From: CATOSK01 sp963665735
Lineage (GTDB): Bacteria > Chloroflexota > Dehalococcoidia > Lucifugimonadales > UBA3495
Assembly: GCA_963665735.1 (NCBI GenBank)
Contig: OY762444.1
Coordinates: 2,666,001-2,730,000, forward strand
Length of the DNA stretch: 64,000 bases
Reading direction: 5' to 3'
Positions 7,594 through 17,864 of this stretch are shown here, in pieces (the stretch's first letter is position 1; each line of letters opens with the position of its first letter). The notes below the pieces were generated by a model. It worked only from the letters and a program-made list of their open reading frames with translations. It made no database searches and was not told where the DNA came from. The position numbers and the translations under genes were made by a program.

Positions 7594-8126
7594 ACACGGC
7601 GCAATTAGGGACACCGGCGGCAGGCACGGCGGCCAAGCCCGCGGTCCAGCGGCCCCGGCGGGTGTACCCCGACCTGGTAACCGCCGAGGCGGAACCCGGC
7701 GAGGAGCTGGTGTACGGCGACGTGGCCACGACGGTCATCGTGAAATGGCGGGAGGCCCGGAACGCCTTCGGCGTGGCCACCGATGCACTGGACATCCTGA
7801 ACGCCCGGCAGCGACGGCTGGAGCTGGAAGTCGAGCTGATCCAGGAATACGGACTCACCCTGCCCCCGGCGACGCGCTCCTGGGACTGGGGCGACCGGCG
7901 GCAGGAGGTCCGGCGGCGGAACGAGATGCTGGACGAGGTGATCGTGGACCGCAAGATGCTCAGGCTGCGCCGTTTCCTCACCCTGGGGTTTGTGGCGGAA
8001 GTAGGCTGGCGGGGATACCGTCGGAACGGCCATTCGGATGCTGCGACTTCGTGGCGAACACTTGGGGCGACAGGGGGCGAAAAGACGGGTTTTGGGGTTC
8101 CCAGGACGGGGACGGGGGGTGAGTAA
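7509..8126 (+). CDS. Hypothetical protein downstream of the HTH gene
   Basis: The conserved-looking part begins near PRRVYPDLVTAEAEPGEELVYGDVATTVIVKW and continues through DILNARQRRLELEVELIQEYGL and RRQEVRRRNEMLDEVIVDRKMLRLRRF, a charged, mostly helical protein. The ATG at 7509 overlaps the preceding gene by 85 nt without a clear ribosome site, so the true start may be the GTG at 7662. The last 40 residues (after LTLGFVAEVGWRGY) lose the codon pattern and may be read-through after a frameshift. Function unknown. Confidence 0.45.
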   Translation: MGTGGKAAGGAGGWAKCGSHSAGVGTAVNTAQLGTPAAGTAAKPAVQRPRRVYPDLVTAEAEPGEELVYGDVATTVIVKWREARNAFGVATDALDILNARQRRLELEVELIQEYGLTLPPATRSWDWGDRRQEVRRRNEMLDEVIVDRKMLRLRRFLTLGFVAEVGWRGYRRNGHSDAATSWRTLGATGGEKTGFGVPRTGTGGE

Positions 8127-9359
8127 TTGAATGCGTTGTCCGGCTTTTTCCAGTGTTTCCAGCCCAGAAAACTGGAGGGTCCGTCCCTGCCCCGGACCGT
8201 TCGCCAGGGATCGAGCCCTGCTCTCCCGGCGGCGGACCATCAGGGACAAGCGCCCGCCCGCTGCGTGATGCGGAACCGGGGGCGAGCATTGCTCCTCCGG
8301 CCACCGATTCGATGGGGTGCATTGGCAGTTCCATTGTCGCCATTTGCCCAGGAGGTGGCAGACAGAAGCAGGAACTCAGGCCAGGAACTCCGGCCTCTCA
8401 TCCTCACTCGCGGAGCGGCTGACCCGTTGCGCACCTCCTTCATCCTGCGGCTGGAGCGTTGATAGATGACTCCCCGCCGCTTCCCCGTACCTGCGGCGTA
8501 CCTGCTGCACCAGCGATAACGGCGTCGCAGGCCCTACACGCTCCGGTTCGCCAACGACGACGGCAGACCGGACGCTCTCCCTGGCGACGCGGTTTCCACC
8601 GGCGCGCTGGCTGACGGCGTGGCCGCTGGATTGGTTGCGTCCCTCACCCTGTCCTTCCCTTCACTCGCCGGTTTGCCGGGCACTCTCTCCTTGGGCGCGC
8701 TGTGCCTTGCGCCACCCCCCAACCGGCGTTTCCAGTTGCGCTGCCCGACCCTGGGCGCAGTGCGTCCCGGGCGGTATCGAGTGAACCAGCGCCGGCCCTA
8801 GGTCATGGACCCGAACGTCGCGTGGCCGTTGTCAAGCGCACCGGCGGGAGTGGGCAGGGGCGGGCCACAGCGTCATTCCACCGGCGGCGCGACGGGCGGG
8901 AAACGCCGGGGTCCGGCGGCAGGCTTTCGCGCGAGTCTCCAGCGACAACGCCGCCATTGACAAACGGGCCTACAACCACGTCGTCAAACGGTAGCGCGTC
9001 AGTGACAACCATATCAAGGAGGTGAACCTCAACGACAACGAACATCCTGAGTTCCCGGCCGCCACGGAACGGTTGGAGCAACCCCTGAACCGGAGGTAAC
9101 AACTCAAGCGTCGCTGCCCAAAGCGCGGCGCGGCGGCAACTTGGGCGGCTCCGTGGGCCGCCCCTGACAATCGAATAGGCATCCACGAGGGGGGCCGTCT
9201 TCCCCCTTTCGGGAGAGACTGCCCCCCTCTTCGTGTTTCACAACCGTGCGAACACACCATCGGCGGAATGGACCGCACCCAAGACCTGCATCTTGAACCG
9301 GAGAGCGAGGTCGGTCCATTCGGGCCGGCCTCGCTTTCCGCCTTTCGGAGGAAAGCGAC
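8127..9359. other. Intergenic or decayed stretch without a supportable gene
   Basis: Several open frames exist but none has convincing composition or a recognisable domain. A possible remnant at about 8935-9102 (+) reads DNAAIDKRAYNHVVKR, a TAG, then RVSDNHIKEVNLNDNEHPEFP..., with AAGGAGG at 9016-9022. This looks like a broken short gene. Confidence 0.4.
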
Positions 9360-10331
9360 ATGAAAGTGACTACCACCACTACCAGTAGCAGCATCGACCA
9401 GGCCGGCATCACCCGCAACCTCACTGCCACCGACGACGTGGACGGCTACGGCAACCCCGTACCGGACCGGGACGCTCGCACCGGAAAGAACACCGGCAAG
9501 CTCGAGAGCGAACTCTGCGCCGCCGCCCGGGGCAAGGGCCTTACCCTGAAGGAACTGGCCGCCCTGATGGGCGTGAGCTACGGCCACCTGTGCTCGGTGT
9601 CCAACGGGCGCCGGCCCTGGTCTCCCGTGCTGCGGGAAAAGGTCAAGGCGGTGCTGGGCGAAGTCCCCGGCCAGGGCGTCGTCTACCGCCAGGACGGCGT
9701 GGTGCGGGGCGGAGAGAGCACATACCTGCGGGAACGGGCGCGGGGTATGACCCTGCGGCAGGTGGCGGACCGCGCCGGACTGACCTATGGGTACGTCGTC
9801 CAGGTGTCCCGGGGCCATCGCAATCTCAGCCCGGCCGCCCAGGCCCGGATGGAGTCGGTTCTGGAGGCTCCGGTGAAGGTGGAGACCGCCCAGCCCGCCG
9901 ACGTAAACCCCCAGGCGCTGTGGGAACGGATGGACGCCCACGGGTGGAGCCAGAACGAGACGGCGCGTCGGGCCGGCATCAGCAACGGCTACCTTTCCGA
10001 CGTCACGGCTGGCAAGCGCACTCCGTCGGGGGACGTGCTGGGGCGCCGGCACGGCGTCCTGTTCGCGCCGTCGGCGGCGGAACTGGTGGCGCCGGTGGAA
10101 CTCAGGGTGCTGGGTTGGAAGAAGGGCGGGCGCAACGGGATGGTGACCCGGGGCGCCGGAGGACCGGGCGGCGAGAGCATCCGTGTCGGCGGGCGGGTGC
10201 CCTGGGGCGCGGAGGTTCAGTTCGCTTACACCACCGGCTACAACAGCCACGGACGGGTGTCTGTGAACCACGTCGTGGACGAGCGAGACAGCTCGGTAAT
10301 GCTGAAGCAGGCGGATCCAGACGCCGTTTAG
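9360..10331 (+). CDS. Protein with three tandem XRE-type HTH domains
   Basis: The 323-residue product starts at ATG 9360 (GGAGGAAAGCGAC upstream). After a 40-residue Thr/Ser-rich lead come three cro/C1-like helix-turn-helix units. The first is LTLKELAALMGVSYGHLCSVSNG (about 60-85), the second MTLRQVADRAGLTYGYVVQVSRG (about 130-152) and the third WSQNETARRAGISNGYLSDVTAG (about 196-218). Each has the Q/E..A..AG(V/I/L)S...L..V pattern. The C-terminal 100 residues (VELRVLGWKKGGRNG...SSVMLKQADPDAV) are Gly-rich and unassigned. Three such domains in one chain are unusual, as XRE regulators normally carry one. It may bind a repeated operator. No adjacent partner gene is evident. Confidence 0.72.
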   Translation: MKVTTTTTSSSIDQAGITRNLTATDDVDGYGNPVPDRDARTGKNTGKLESELCAAARGKGLTLKELAALMGVSYGHLCSVSNGRRPWSPVLREKVKAVLGEVPGQGVVYRQDGVVRGGESTYLRERARGMTLRQVADRAGLTYGYVVQVSRGHRNLSPAAQARMESVLEAPVKVETAQPADVNPQALWERMDAHGWSQNETARRAGISNGYLSDVTAGKRTPSGDVLGRRHGVLFAPSAAELVAPVELRVLGWKKGGRNGMVTRGAGGPGGESIRVGGRVPWGAEVQFAYTTGYNSHGRVSVNHVVDERDSSVMLKQADPDAV

Positions 10332-10558
10332 CGCGGCGGCTGCCGCCGTGTCAACAACCTGCTTCTTACCGTACCGAGGGACGGTGGCAACGGCCAGCAA
10401 ACAGCATACGACAAGCGACCGAGCTACGTATCAGGTGTGTGACTTTCATCCCATACTTGGAGGACATCTACATCTGGCTGGGAATGCCGGATCGCCGGCG
10501 TTAGGTCATCTAGGCGTACTTCCAGTTGACCTACCCGCCACCAGAATCACGCGAGGCC

Positions 10559-13500
10559 TTACACAGAGGAAGGCAGTACAATCTGGTAACAAACAACCCC
10601 CAAATCCTCCTCAGTGATGGGGTCAGGGGCTTGCGGAAGCTCCACCACGCGCAGGCCAAACTGCGCGACGACTTCCATGATTCTTCGGGCGCAGTCGCCC
10701 ACGCTCATCCCGCTCCCTTCGTACTCCCGGCGCAGTTCCGACAATGCACGCCGCACCAGGTTGTTTCTGCCCACCGAAAGAGCCTGGTCAGCCTGGTCAA
10801 ACTCAACCCCGGCCGGAGCGTCCGGCGAGCGCAGCGCATCCAGCGCCCAACGCTGACTGGCCGGGAGAGAAGCCAACCGCGTTTCAGGATCGAGCAGCGC
10901 ATTATGCTCGGCGCAAATATCCGCGGCGGCAACCGCAAACAGACGCTCCAAGTCAACGTCGCCCGGGATTGGACTTCCTGGCTGTTGCTGCGGGTCTATC
11001 AACCGGAGCATCGGCAGGTCATCCCGGTGCAGAATCTCGCCCGATAGGGACACCATGCGCCAATGGCGCTCATCCCGGCGCGTCCGGCAGGCAAAGAACA
11101 CCGCCGGCTCCGCCAGTGTCGCCGACCTCTGTACGAAAGCAGCCCCGATGCCCCAGGGCAAGTTCTGCAACTCGTTTACCGTCCCTTCCTCTGCGGCGCG
11201 CCGCAGATATGACCGGAACAGTTCACCGGCAAACGCAGAGCCAATCTCCCCACTGCTTTCCCGCTCGTCCAGCAGGGTCGCGTCGCCGCTGGCAAGACGC
11301 CCCACGTGGGTGTTCAGGTCGGCGTACACCTGGGACTCCGTTTCCACGTCAGCCAATACCGGCGTTTCCATGCCCACCGAGGCGTTGGCCGCCATAATCT
11401 TCGCCTGGAGCTTGGCCTCCAACCGCAGCAGCCGGTCCAGATCGCCCTGCTCGGGAAGTAAAGTGTAGAGGTATGCCGTGTCGTGCGGGCTGCGCAGCCT
11501 TATGATACGGCCATTGCGCTGCACTACGCGCTGAGGGTTCCACGGCATATCGAAGGACAGCACCGCCTGGGCCTGCTGTAAATTCTGACCTTCGGAAAGA
11601 ATGTCCGTACTGATGATTACGTCCACTTCCCCGTTTTCAGGCTTAAAGTCCGGATTGTCCGTCACCGACTGCGGACAAAACCGCTCAAGCTCCCTGGCGC
11701 GGGCGTCGGCGCTGGTTTCGGAACCAATTACCACCGTCCAATCCCGGTTGCCCAACACCTCCGGTTGGCTCTCTATTCGCGCCTTCAAGTAGGCCGCCGT
11801 ATCCTGGAAGGCCGTGAAGATGGCGACTTTTTCCGACGGCGTTGCCGACATCACTTCTTTCAGGGTTTCCAGCTTGGGGTCAGGCCCGCCGGCCAAGATA
11901 GCCAACCGTTGGGACATGGCGGCCAAGGCATCCCGGTCTTTCCGCAAGTCGGGCAAGAATTGGGCGTTGAACTGGTCGGCGGAAATCCCGCCGGCCGAGC
12001 CGTCCACCGCCTCGCCAATCAGGTCCGCGCTGAGAAAGCTGTCGTCTTCCCGGAAATCCCCAACCAGGTCCCGGATAACCTCCGGCGGCGGCGCAATCCC
12101 CCGCTCGGCTATGGCCCGAAGTATCACATCGTTGCCGTCCCGCATCCGGTTCACGGTTTGCAGCGCCGCATACCAGCAAGACTCGAAACGTTTCAGCAAT
12201 TGGGACTGTATCAACCCGGCCAGCGCTTCCTCCGACGCCGATTCTTCCTCCTTGTCTATCCGGTATGCCGATAGGCGATACCGGGCCATCGTCAACCCGT
12301 CTATCCCGTCGTAAATGGCCTGCACGATTCCGGGGTGCGCGCTGTCCAGGTCATAACGCCGTTCATGCAGCTCCGGCTCCGGAAACTTCACCGGCGTTCC
12401 GTCCATGAACCGCTCGCTAGGGTAGCGTTCCTTGATTAAGGCCCTATCCCGCCGCACCGTCAGGGCGTCAAGCAGCGGGAACAGCTTTTCGTCGGAAAGG
12501 TTCTCCGTCCTCGACGCCCCGGCCTCGGCAAAAAACCTCCGCAGGCTGGGAATCCGCAGCGGTTCCCCCCCAAAGGCGGTGTCGTGCCGGGCGAACAGCA
12601 GGAAAAGATTGTGCAAATCCCACAAGGAGTTGTTGACCGGCGTGGCGGTCAACAGCAGCAGTTTCTTCGGCGCGCCGCCCATCAGCCGGTCCAGGGCCGC
12701 GTACCAGGTGTTGTCCACGTTGCGGTAGGCGTGGGCCTCGTCAATTATGATGAAACGGTAAATGTCCTTGTTTACCGGCAACACCCGGCGACCGCCCCGG
12801 GGGGACAGTTGCCGGTCCTGGGCCAACTCCTGGTAAGAGACTACGGTTCCCGGCAGGATTTCTTCGGCCAGCCGCTGCCGCCAGAGACGGTCTCTCAACT
12901 GCGCCGGGGAAATTATCAGCACGTGCTGGCCCAGGTCCCGGGCGTGCTCCCGGATGAACTGCACCCCTATTTCCGTCTTGCCCATGCCCACGCCGTCGGC
13001 GTAGAGAACCCCCCCGTGCTCGCCCAGTATCCGCCTGGCCCGCGCCAAGCCGTCCCGCTGGAAAGCGGTCAGGGAATGAAGTTCGGGATGGTCTGCCTCA
13101 TCGTCCAAATCCCGCTCATAAAGTTCCAGCAGCGCCCGCAGGAAAACCGTTTGCGGGTCGCTCTCCCGGGACGGAGGCCGCAGCAGTTCCAGCAGTTCCT
13201 CCCGAAAATCCAGGGCGTCATCCCACAAGCGCCGATACCACTCCAACGCCATCGCCACCACGTTGGGTTGGTAGTGAACCATGCCCAGCTCCCGGTTGGA
13301 CACCAGCCCGCCAAAGGTGAGGTTGGCCGAAGAAACCAGGGCCGCGCCGGTCCCCCTGGTCCTGCCGTCGAAGTCGCCGAAAATGTACGCCTTGCCGTGC
13401 AAAAATCCCCGGCCGTACCGCCTCACTTCCACGTCCCCGGCCTCGATGAAACCCGTAACCCGCTCCAGCACGGCCCGGCGGGCCGCGGGAAAAGCGGAAA

Positions 13501-13813
13501 AATCCCGCTGACGGCGCAGCGCGTTCACCGATTGCTCATACCGGGCGGCCACGGTATCGCTTACCGGGCCGGTCAAACTCTCGGCCAGGGGAGTTGCCCC
13601 GATAAGCAATCTCCCTCCACCGACCCGGCCGGTCATTATCTTGGCCAGCGCGTCCAGCCCTTCCAGGCTGACGTATCCGGTGGCGACGTTGAGGGGGTCA
13701 ACGTAGGTGTTCGCCAGCCACCCCAACGCCTGTTCGTGGGAACCGAAAACATCGTTGTCAACCAGTTCGTAAGAACTGCCCAGCGGGGTAAACCGGGGCT
13801 GGCGGGTAGTCAT
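10559..13813 (-). CDS. PLD-nuclease/SNF2-like helicase, last gene of the CBASS-linked operon
   Basis: From ATG 13813 (GAGGGATTGTAGG before it, 1 nt after the methylase stop) the product has 1084 residues. Residues 1-200 are a phospholipase-D-like domain with one HKD-type motif (HGKAYIF near 139 and VSSANLT near 161). Next is a superfamily-2 helicase: Walker A GVGMGKTE (about 275), DEAH (about 358), LLTATPVNN, then the C-terminal half with DILSEGQNLQQAQAVLSFD and PQRVVQRNGRIIR. PLD plus SNF2 fusions are known in restriction-like defence loci; DISARM uses the same two functions on separate proteins. The overlapping arrangement with the methylase suggests the two act together, translocating on and cutting unmodified DNA. 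This role is inferred. Confidence 0.85.
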   Translation of the reverse strand: MTTRQPRFTPLGSSYELVDNDVFGSHEQALGWLANTYVDPLNVATGYVSLEGLDALAKIMTGRVGGGRLLIGATPLAESLTGPVSDTVAARYEQSVNALRRQRDFSAFPAARRAVLERVTGFIEAGDVEVRRYGRGFLHGKAYIFGDFDGRTRGTGAALVSSANLTFGGLVSNRELGMVHYQPNVVAMALEWYRRLWDDALDFREELLELLRPPSRESDPQTVFLRALLELYERDLDDEADHPELHSLTAFQRDGLARARRILGEHGGVLYADGVGMGKTEIGVQFIREHARDLGQHVLIISPAQLRDRLWRQRLAEEILPGTVVSYQELAQDRQLSPRGGRRVLPVNKDIYRFIIIDEAHAYRNVDNTWYAALDRLMGGAPKKLLLLTATPVNNSLWDLHNLFLLFARHDTAFGGEPLRIPSLRRFFAEAGASRTENLSDEKLFPLLDALTVRRDRALIKERYPSERFMDGTPVKFPEPELHERRYDLDSAHPGIVQAIYDGIDGLTMARYRLSAYRIDKEEESASEEALAGLIQSQLLKRFESCWYAALQTVNRMRDGNDVILRAIAERGIAPPPEVIRDLVGDFREDDSFLSADLIGEAVDGSAGGISADQFNAQFLPDLRKDRDALAAMSQRLAILAGGPDPKLETLKEVMSATPSEKVAIFTAFQDTAAYLKARIESQPEVLGNRDWTVVIGSETSADARARELERFCPQSVTDNPDFKPENGEVDVIISTDILSEGQNLQQAQAVLSFDMPWNPQRVVQRNGRIIRLRSPHDTAYLYTLLPEQGDLDRLLRLEAKLQAKIMAANASVGMETPVLADVETESQVYADLNTHVGRLASGDATLLDERESSGEIGSAFAGELFRSYLRRAAEEGTVNELQNLPWGIGAAFVQRSATLAEPAVFFACRTRRDERHWRMVSLSGEILHRDDLPMLRLIDPQQQPGSPIPGDVDLERLFAVAAADICAEHNALLDPETRLASLPASQRWALDALRSPDAPAGVEFDQADQALSVGRNNLVRRALSELRREYEGSGMSVGDCARRIMEVVAQFGLRVVELPQAPDPITEEDLGVVCYQIVLPSSV

Positions 13814-13814
13814 C

Positions 13815-16800
13815 CTACAATCCCTCAAACTTTTCCAGCGTCAATTGCCGGTAGGCCGGGCTGACGGCGTTCTCCGTGAAGTCGGTAAAGATGAACCGCA
13901 GTTCGTCCTCCGTCAGCCCGTAGGCATGAGCCGCCAGCGCGTCTATCTCCGCCCGCATATCGCTGCGCTGGGCGTTGGTCAGCGGCCCCCACTCCACCCC
14001 GGCCTCCGCCGCAAAGCCGGCAAACCGCTCATCCACGCAGGACAACCGCGCCGCCAGTTCCCCAATGCGCTGCCAAGGGGTGTTGCCCGGCGGCGGGAAA
14101 GTCAGGCCGTTGAGGATGAAGTAGTTTAGGGTAGTTTCGACAGACCGCCGGGCTTGCCAGTCAAAGGGGATGCTGTTGAATACTCCTAGAACGAAGGATT
14201 GTTCCAAAGAATCCCACAGATAAAAAGACATGAAAGGTGCTCTGTCTGTCAAAGGTGTACGCCGAGGCACTAAACAACCAATTGCGGTGCGGGAATTTGT
14301 GCGATTAGTAACTGCGCGAAACGCTATGCGCTCAAAGTGGTATGGCAATGATGGCGGACCTTCCGGCAAATCTTCGCGAGATAGTTGCTGGAACTTCCTC
14401 GACCCCATTTGCTTGGCATACAGAAATCCCTCTATGTCGGGGACGAATCCATAGCCAGCAAGGTCTTTCTCATCAGGATGATTGGGGTCAAAGGGGTCAT
14501 ACTGGTCGAAAGAACTGCCCTTCCAGGTCTCTATCCGTCCTTCACCCGGCGGGTGAGTGAAAAGGTGACGCTGCTGCGCCGAGTCTAGTTCTCTATACAG
14601 AGTTGCACTCGGCGCAGCAGCGTCACCTTTACGATTTTTTTGGTTTTGGGGGTTTTGCAATAAATCAAAACGCACTCCCTTGCGCAACTTGCTTAGAATC
14701 GAGACGTGGGTGGGGGTGGGCAACAGGGGCAGTTCCCAAGTAGGTTCTTTCACCGAATCGCCGGCCGGGGCCGGCGTCCACGACGCCAGGGCGTCCAAGT
14801 CAACCTGAACTCCCGGCCCGGCGATACAGGCAGCAAACTCCCCCTCGTTGCGGGCCGGCCCGGTTGTGGTGATTTGACCGTCAACAGGAACTCCAACCTG
14901 TGCTGATGTCAATGCGATAGTGTACCGTCCCTCCATGTCGAAGGCCCAACGGCCACTGTTCAAAATAGAGTCTATCCGACTTGGGCGGCACTCTTTAAAG
15001 AACCAACGCCGGAAACCCCGGCTGCCGTCGTTCAGGAAGGCAACCCTTGGCAGCACCACGCCCATAAATCCCTTGTCCCTGGCGATGGAGGCGTACCGTT
15101 CACAAAACAGCTTGTAGAGGTCGGTGTCTCCGCTGCCTTGAATGGAGTAGCCGTTGGCCGGACGAAAGAACTGCCGCCGTTCCTCGATTTGCCGTTGGAT
15201 GCCCTGAATCTCTTGCCGCAATTCCGGGCGTTCCTGAAAAAGCCGTTCCGCCCGTTGGTCCCGCTCCAAGCCGGTGCGTATTCCCCTTATGCCAGGGTCA
15301 TGCAGGGCCAGGAAGTTGGGCATCTCAAACTTGACCTTGTTCCACGGCGGGTTGCCCACCACCACGTCAAAACCCGCCCGTTCCCGGTGAAAAACGTTGG
15401 GGAACTCCAGGGGCCAGTGGAAAAAACGGTACTGCGCCGCCATGCCGGCCGCGTCCGCAATGGCTTGACGCACTTCCGCCGGCCGCCTGACCCGCGCCTC
15501 AACGATAGACGCCGCTCGACTTTCCAGAATACGGCGGGCGTCGTCCAACCCCAGCGGTTCCGCCGTCCACAGGTCAAAAGCGGCGCGCAGTCCGGCGGTG
15601 GCCTCTTCCCGGCGCGAACCCAACTCTTCCGACTGCTTCACCTCCTCCGGCGTCCGGTCCGTTATATCCGCCTGTTCCCGTTGCAATGCCGCCGCCCGGT
15701 CCATGGCGTCCCGCACGGGTTGAGTGTCCAGGCGTTGCATCATCCGGCTGCCCACAGGACTCAACACCGCGGGGTCAGCCACGCCGATAAGAGCGTCGCC
15801 GCACTTCAGGTTGCTGCCCAGGTAGGAAAGGGCCAGGCCGGGAACGAAGGACTCCAGCCACAGGGTCACGTTGGCAATCTCCACCGCCATGGGGGAAAGG
15901 TCAACGCCGTAGATGCAGCGTTTCAGTATCAACCGCCGCAGCAGGTCGCCGCCCTCCGGCGGCTGTGAAACTGCCCCGTTGTCCTCGCCTAACTCGCTGA
16001 ACTGCCGGGCAATTTCGGGCAGGCCGCCAACCTCGGCCAGGAAAATCGCGATGCGGTCAGCCATCATACCCAGGGCCGCCGTCAGGAAGTGGGCGCTGCC
16101 CATCGCCGGGTCCACCACCGAAAAATCGAACAGCCTTTGCGCCGCCTCATTGGAGTTCCGCCCGGCCAGTTTCCCCACTTCGGCCAAATGGTCTTCCAGG
16201 GCCGGCAGCAGGGAATGGTTCAGCAGGTGGTCAACAAACTCGCGGCGAGTGTAGAAAACGCCCCCGGCTTTTCGCCCGCCGGCCTCGGCCTGGTAGTAAA
16301 GCTGCGCCCTGGTCACTTCCGGCGATTCCCCGGCGCGGACCGGCCGGAACACGTCGCCCCTGGAATCGTAGGCCAGGTCCTCCGGGGCCCGGGTCAGCCG
16401 CAGGGTCAGCAATGCTTCATAGATGGCCCCCAGGTGGCCGACTTGCAGGCCGGCATAGTCCAGCCCCGGGGAATCGGGCTTGTCGTAAGCTATGGAAGTC
16501 AGGGCCGGCGCCAGGTAAACGTCGGCAATCTCGGCCCGTTCCAGCAGCGCGCTGCCGGGAAAGCCGGCGGCGGCGAAAAGGCTGCCGTTGTAGGCGGGGA
16601 CGCCGGCGGAAGGGTCCCCGGTGCGCACCATCCGCACCAGAGTCCGCAGCCGGTCCCACCGCTGGGTCGCTCGCCGGCCGAGGGAAGACCCGGCCAGACG
16701 CGAGTCCTCGGCCAGTTGACGGGCGCTGTGGGGCCGGTAAGCCGCCGAGCCAATGGGCAGGTAGCCCCGGGCCTCGGTGTGCAGCAGGAACATGAAACGG

Positions 16801-17864
16801 AACACCAGCGTCAGCGCCGCCTCTTCAATCTGCCGCAGTTGCTCCCGGTCGTTCAGGTCCGCGCCCTGCGATTCAACATACTCGCCCAAGCCTCTGGCGA
16901 TGTTGGGCAGCGCATCCTTGATAAGCCGCTCTTCCAGTCCCTTCCGCAGTTCTTCCCCGAAGTCCTTGGCATCCGCAACCCACCCGGTCAGCCAGCCGTT
17001 TTCTTGCAGCGATTCCGGGGCCAGCAGGCCAAGATAAAAGCGGTCTTTCCGTTCCAACTCAGCCGTATCTATTTCCAGGTGCTGCCCCGTGGCCGGGCCA
17101 ACCGGGGGGCGCCGTTGAAACAGCCGGTAGCGTCCGTTGGCCGCCAGCACGCCCCATTGCGCTCCATATTGCCCGCAGTCGGCCAGCGCCATTCCTTCGG
17201 GCAACTCCCCGTTGTCCGTAAGGCGGCTGAATTGGGAAGGATCACGGTAGGGATGCACCACGGCCACCGGGACGTTGTCGTGCCGCAGCAGGTAGCCGCG
17301 CCGGGGAAGCTGCTCCACCTGGTAGCCCAATCCCTGAAACAGCGAGCGCCAAGCCATGCTGCCGGTGCGGGCCGTATTTTCCAGGGAGCCTTCCAGCCGA
17401 TGTTGGTTCACCGGCCAGCGCAGCCGTTCCCGCAGGAAATGAGGTGTGAGCAGGTCCTTGACCCGGAGCCCCGGAACCACGGCCTCCTCAAGGCGGCTAA
17501 ACTCCCTCGCCAAGCGCGACGCCGCTTCCCGGGCCGACAAACTACGGCTGGCTTCCAGCAGGTCAAGGACGCGGCTTGCCGGCAACTCCCGCACGGGACG
17601 GGCCTCCTGGGGGCCTACAACCTGGACTTTGGCGTCATCCTCCGCCGGGGCCAGCAGCACCACCGGATAGGCTTGGCGGCCCTTTCTGGCCTCCCACATC
17701 CGCCTTAACTCAACTTCGCCGGTTGTCTCGCTGCGCCATAGCAGGTGGTAGGCCGGCAGCTCCCAGGCCACGGCGGAGGCGCCGGACGGCGCGGCCCACC
17801 GGCGGCCGGTCCCGAAGGTGGACTCAAGGCGCGATGCTGCTGCCGCCCCGGCGGATGTTGTCAT
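13815..17864 (-). CDS. Large N6-adenine DNA methyltransferase (Eco57I/PglX/DrmMI-like)
   Basis: The start chosen is ATG 17864, which has AGGGGGG directly upstream; a longer frame begins at 17879. The 1349-residue product carries methylase motif I as VVDPAMGSAHFLTAAL (about 586) and motif IV as VVGNPPWNK (about 837). This places it among gamma-type N6-adenine methyltransferases such as Eco57I-like enzymes, PglX and the DISARM methylase DrmMI. The 500 residues before motif I and the 400 after the catalytic region probably contain auxiliary and target-recognition parts. It overlaps the E2/SEC-C gene by 41 nt and is followed 1 nt later by the helicase. No DrmA, DrmB or BREX partner is present, so it is neither a complete DISARM nor a BREX. 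Confidence 0.87.
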   Translation of the reverse strand: MTTSAGAAAASRLESTFGTGRRWAAPSGASAVAWELPAYHLLWRSETTGEVELRRMWEARKGRQAYPVVLLAPAEDDAKVQVVGPQEARPVRELPASRVLDLLEASRSLSAREAASRLAREFSRLEEAVVPGLRVKDLLTPHFLRERLRWPVNQHRLEGSLENTARTGSMAWRSLFQGLGYQVEQLPRRGYLLRHDNVPVAVVHPYRDPSQFSRLTDNGELPEGMALADCGQYGAQWGVLAANGRYRLFQRRPPVGPATGQHLEIDTAELERKDRFYLGLLAPESLQENGWLTGWVADAKDFGEELRKGLEERLIKDALPNIARGLGEYVESQGADLNDREQLRQIEEAALTLVFRFMFLLHTEARGYLPIGSAAYRPHSARQLAEDSRLAGSSLGRRATQRWDRLRTLVRMVRTGDPSAGVPAYNGSLFAAAGFPGSALLERAEIADVYLAPALTSIAYDKPDSPGLDYAGLQVGHLGAIYEALLTLRLTRAPEDLAYDSRGDVFRPVRAGESPEVTRAQLYYQAEAGGRKAGGVFYTRREFVDHLLNHSLLPALEDHLAEVGKLAGRNSNEAAQRLFDFSVVDPAMGSAHFLTAALGMMADRIAIFLAEVGGLPEIARQFSELGEDNGAVSQPPEGGDLLRRLILKRCIYGVDLSPMAVEIANVTLWLESFVPGLALSYLGSNLKCGDALIGVADPAVLSPVGSRMMQRLDTQPVRDAMDRAAALQREQADITDRTPEEVKQSEELGSRREEATAGLRAAFDLWTAEPLGLDDARRILESRAASIVEARVRRPAEVRQAIADAAGMAAQYRFFHWPLEFPNVFHRERAGFDVVVGNPPWNKVKFEMPNFLALHDPGIRGIRTGLERDQRAERLFQERPELRQEIQGIQRQIEERRQFFRPANGYSIQGSGDTDLYKLFCERYASIARDKGFMGVVLPRVAFLNDGSRGFRRWFFKECRPSRIDSILNSGRWAFDMEGRYTIALTSAQVGVPVDGQITTTGPARNEGEFAACIAGPGVQVDLDALASWTPAPAGDSVKEPTWELPLLPTPTHVSILSKLRKGVRFDLLQNPQNQKNRKGDAAAPSATLYRELDSAQQRHLFTHPPGEGRIETWKGSSFDQYDPFDPNHPDEKDLAGYGFVPDIEGFLYAKQMGSRKFQQLSREDLPEGPPSLPYHFERIAFRAVTNRTNSRTAIGCLVPRRTPLTDRAPFMSFYLWDSLEQSFVLGVFNSIPFDWQARRSVETTLNYFILNGLTFPPPGNTPWQRIGELAARLSCVDERFAGFAAEAGVEWGPLTNAQRSDMRAEIDALAAHAYGLTEDELRFIFTDFTENAVSPAYRQLTLEKFEGL

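Noticed and set aside
10559..17864. A complete DISARM or BREX system
   Set aside because: Only a methylase and a PLD-helicase are present. DrmA, DrmB and a separate DrmC, or PglZ, BrxA-C and BrxL, are missing.
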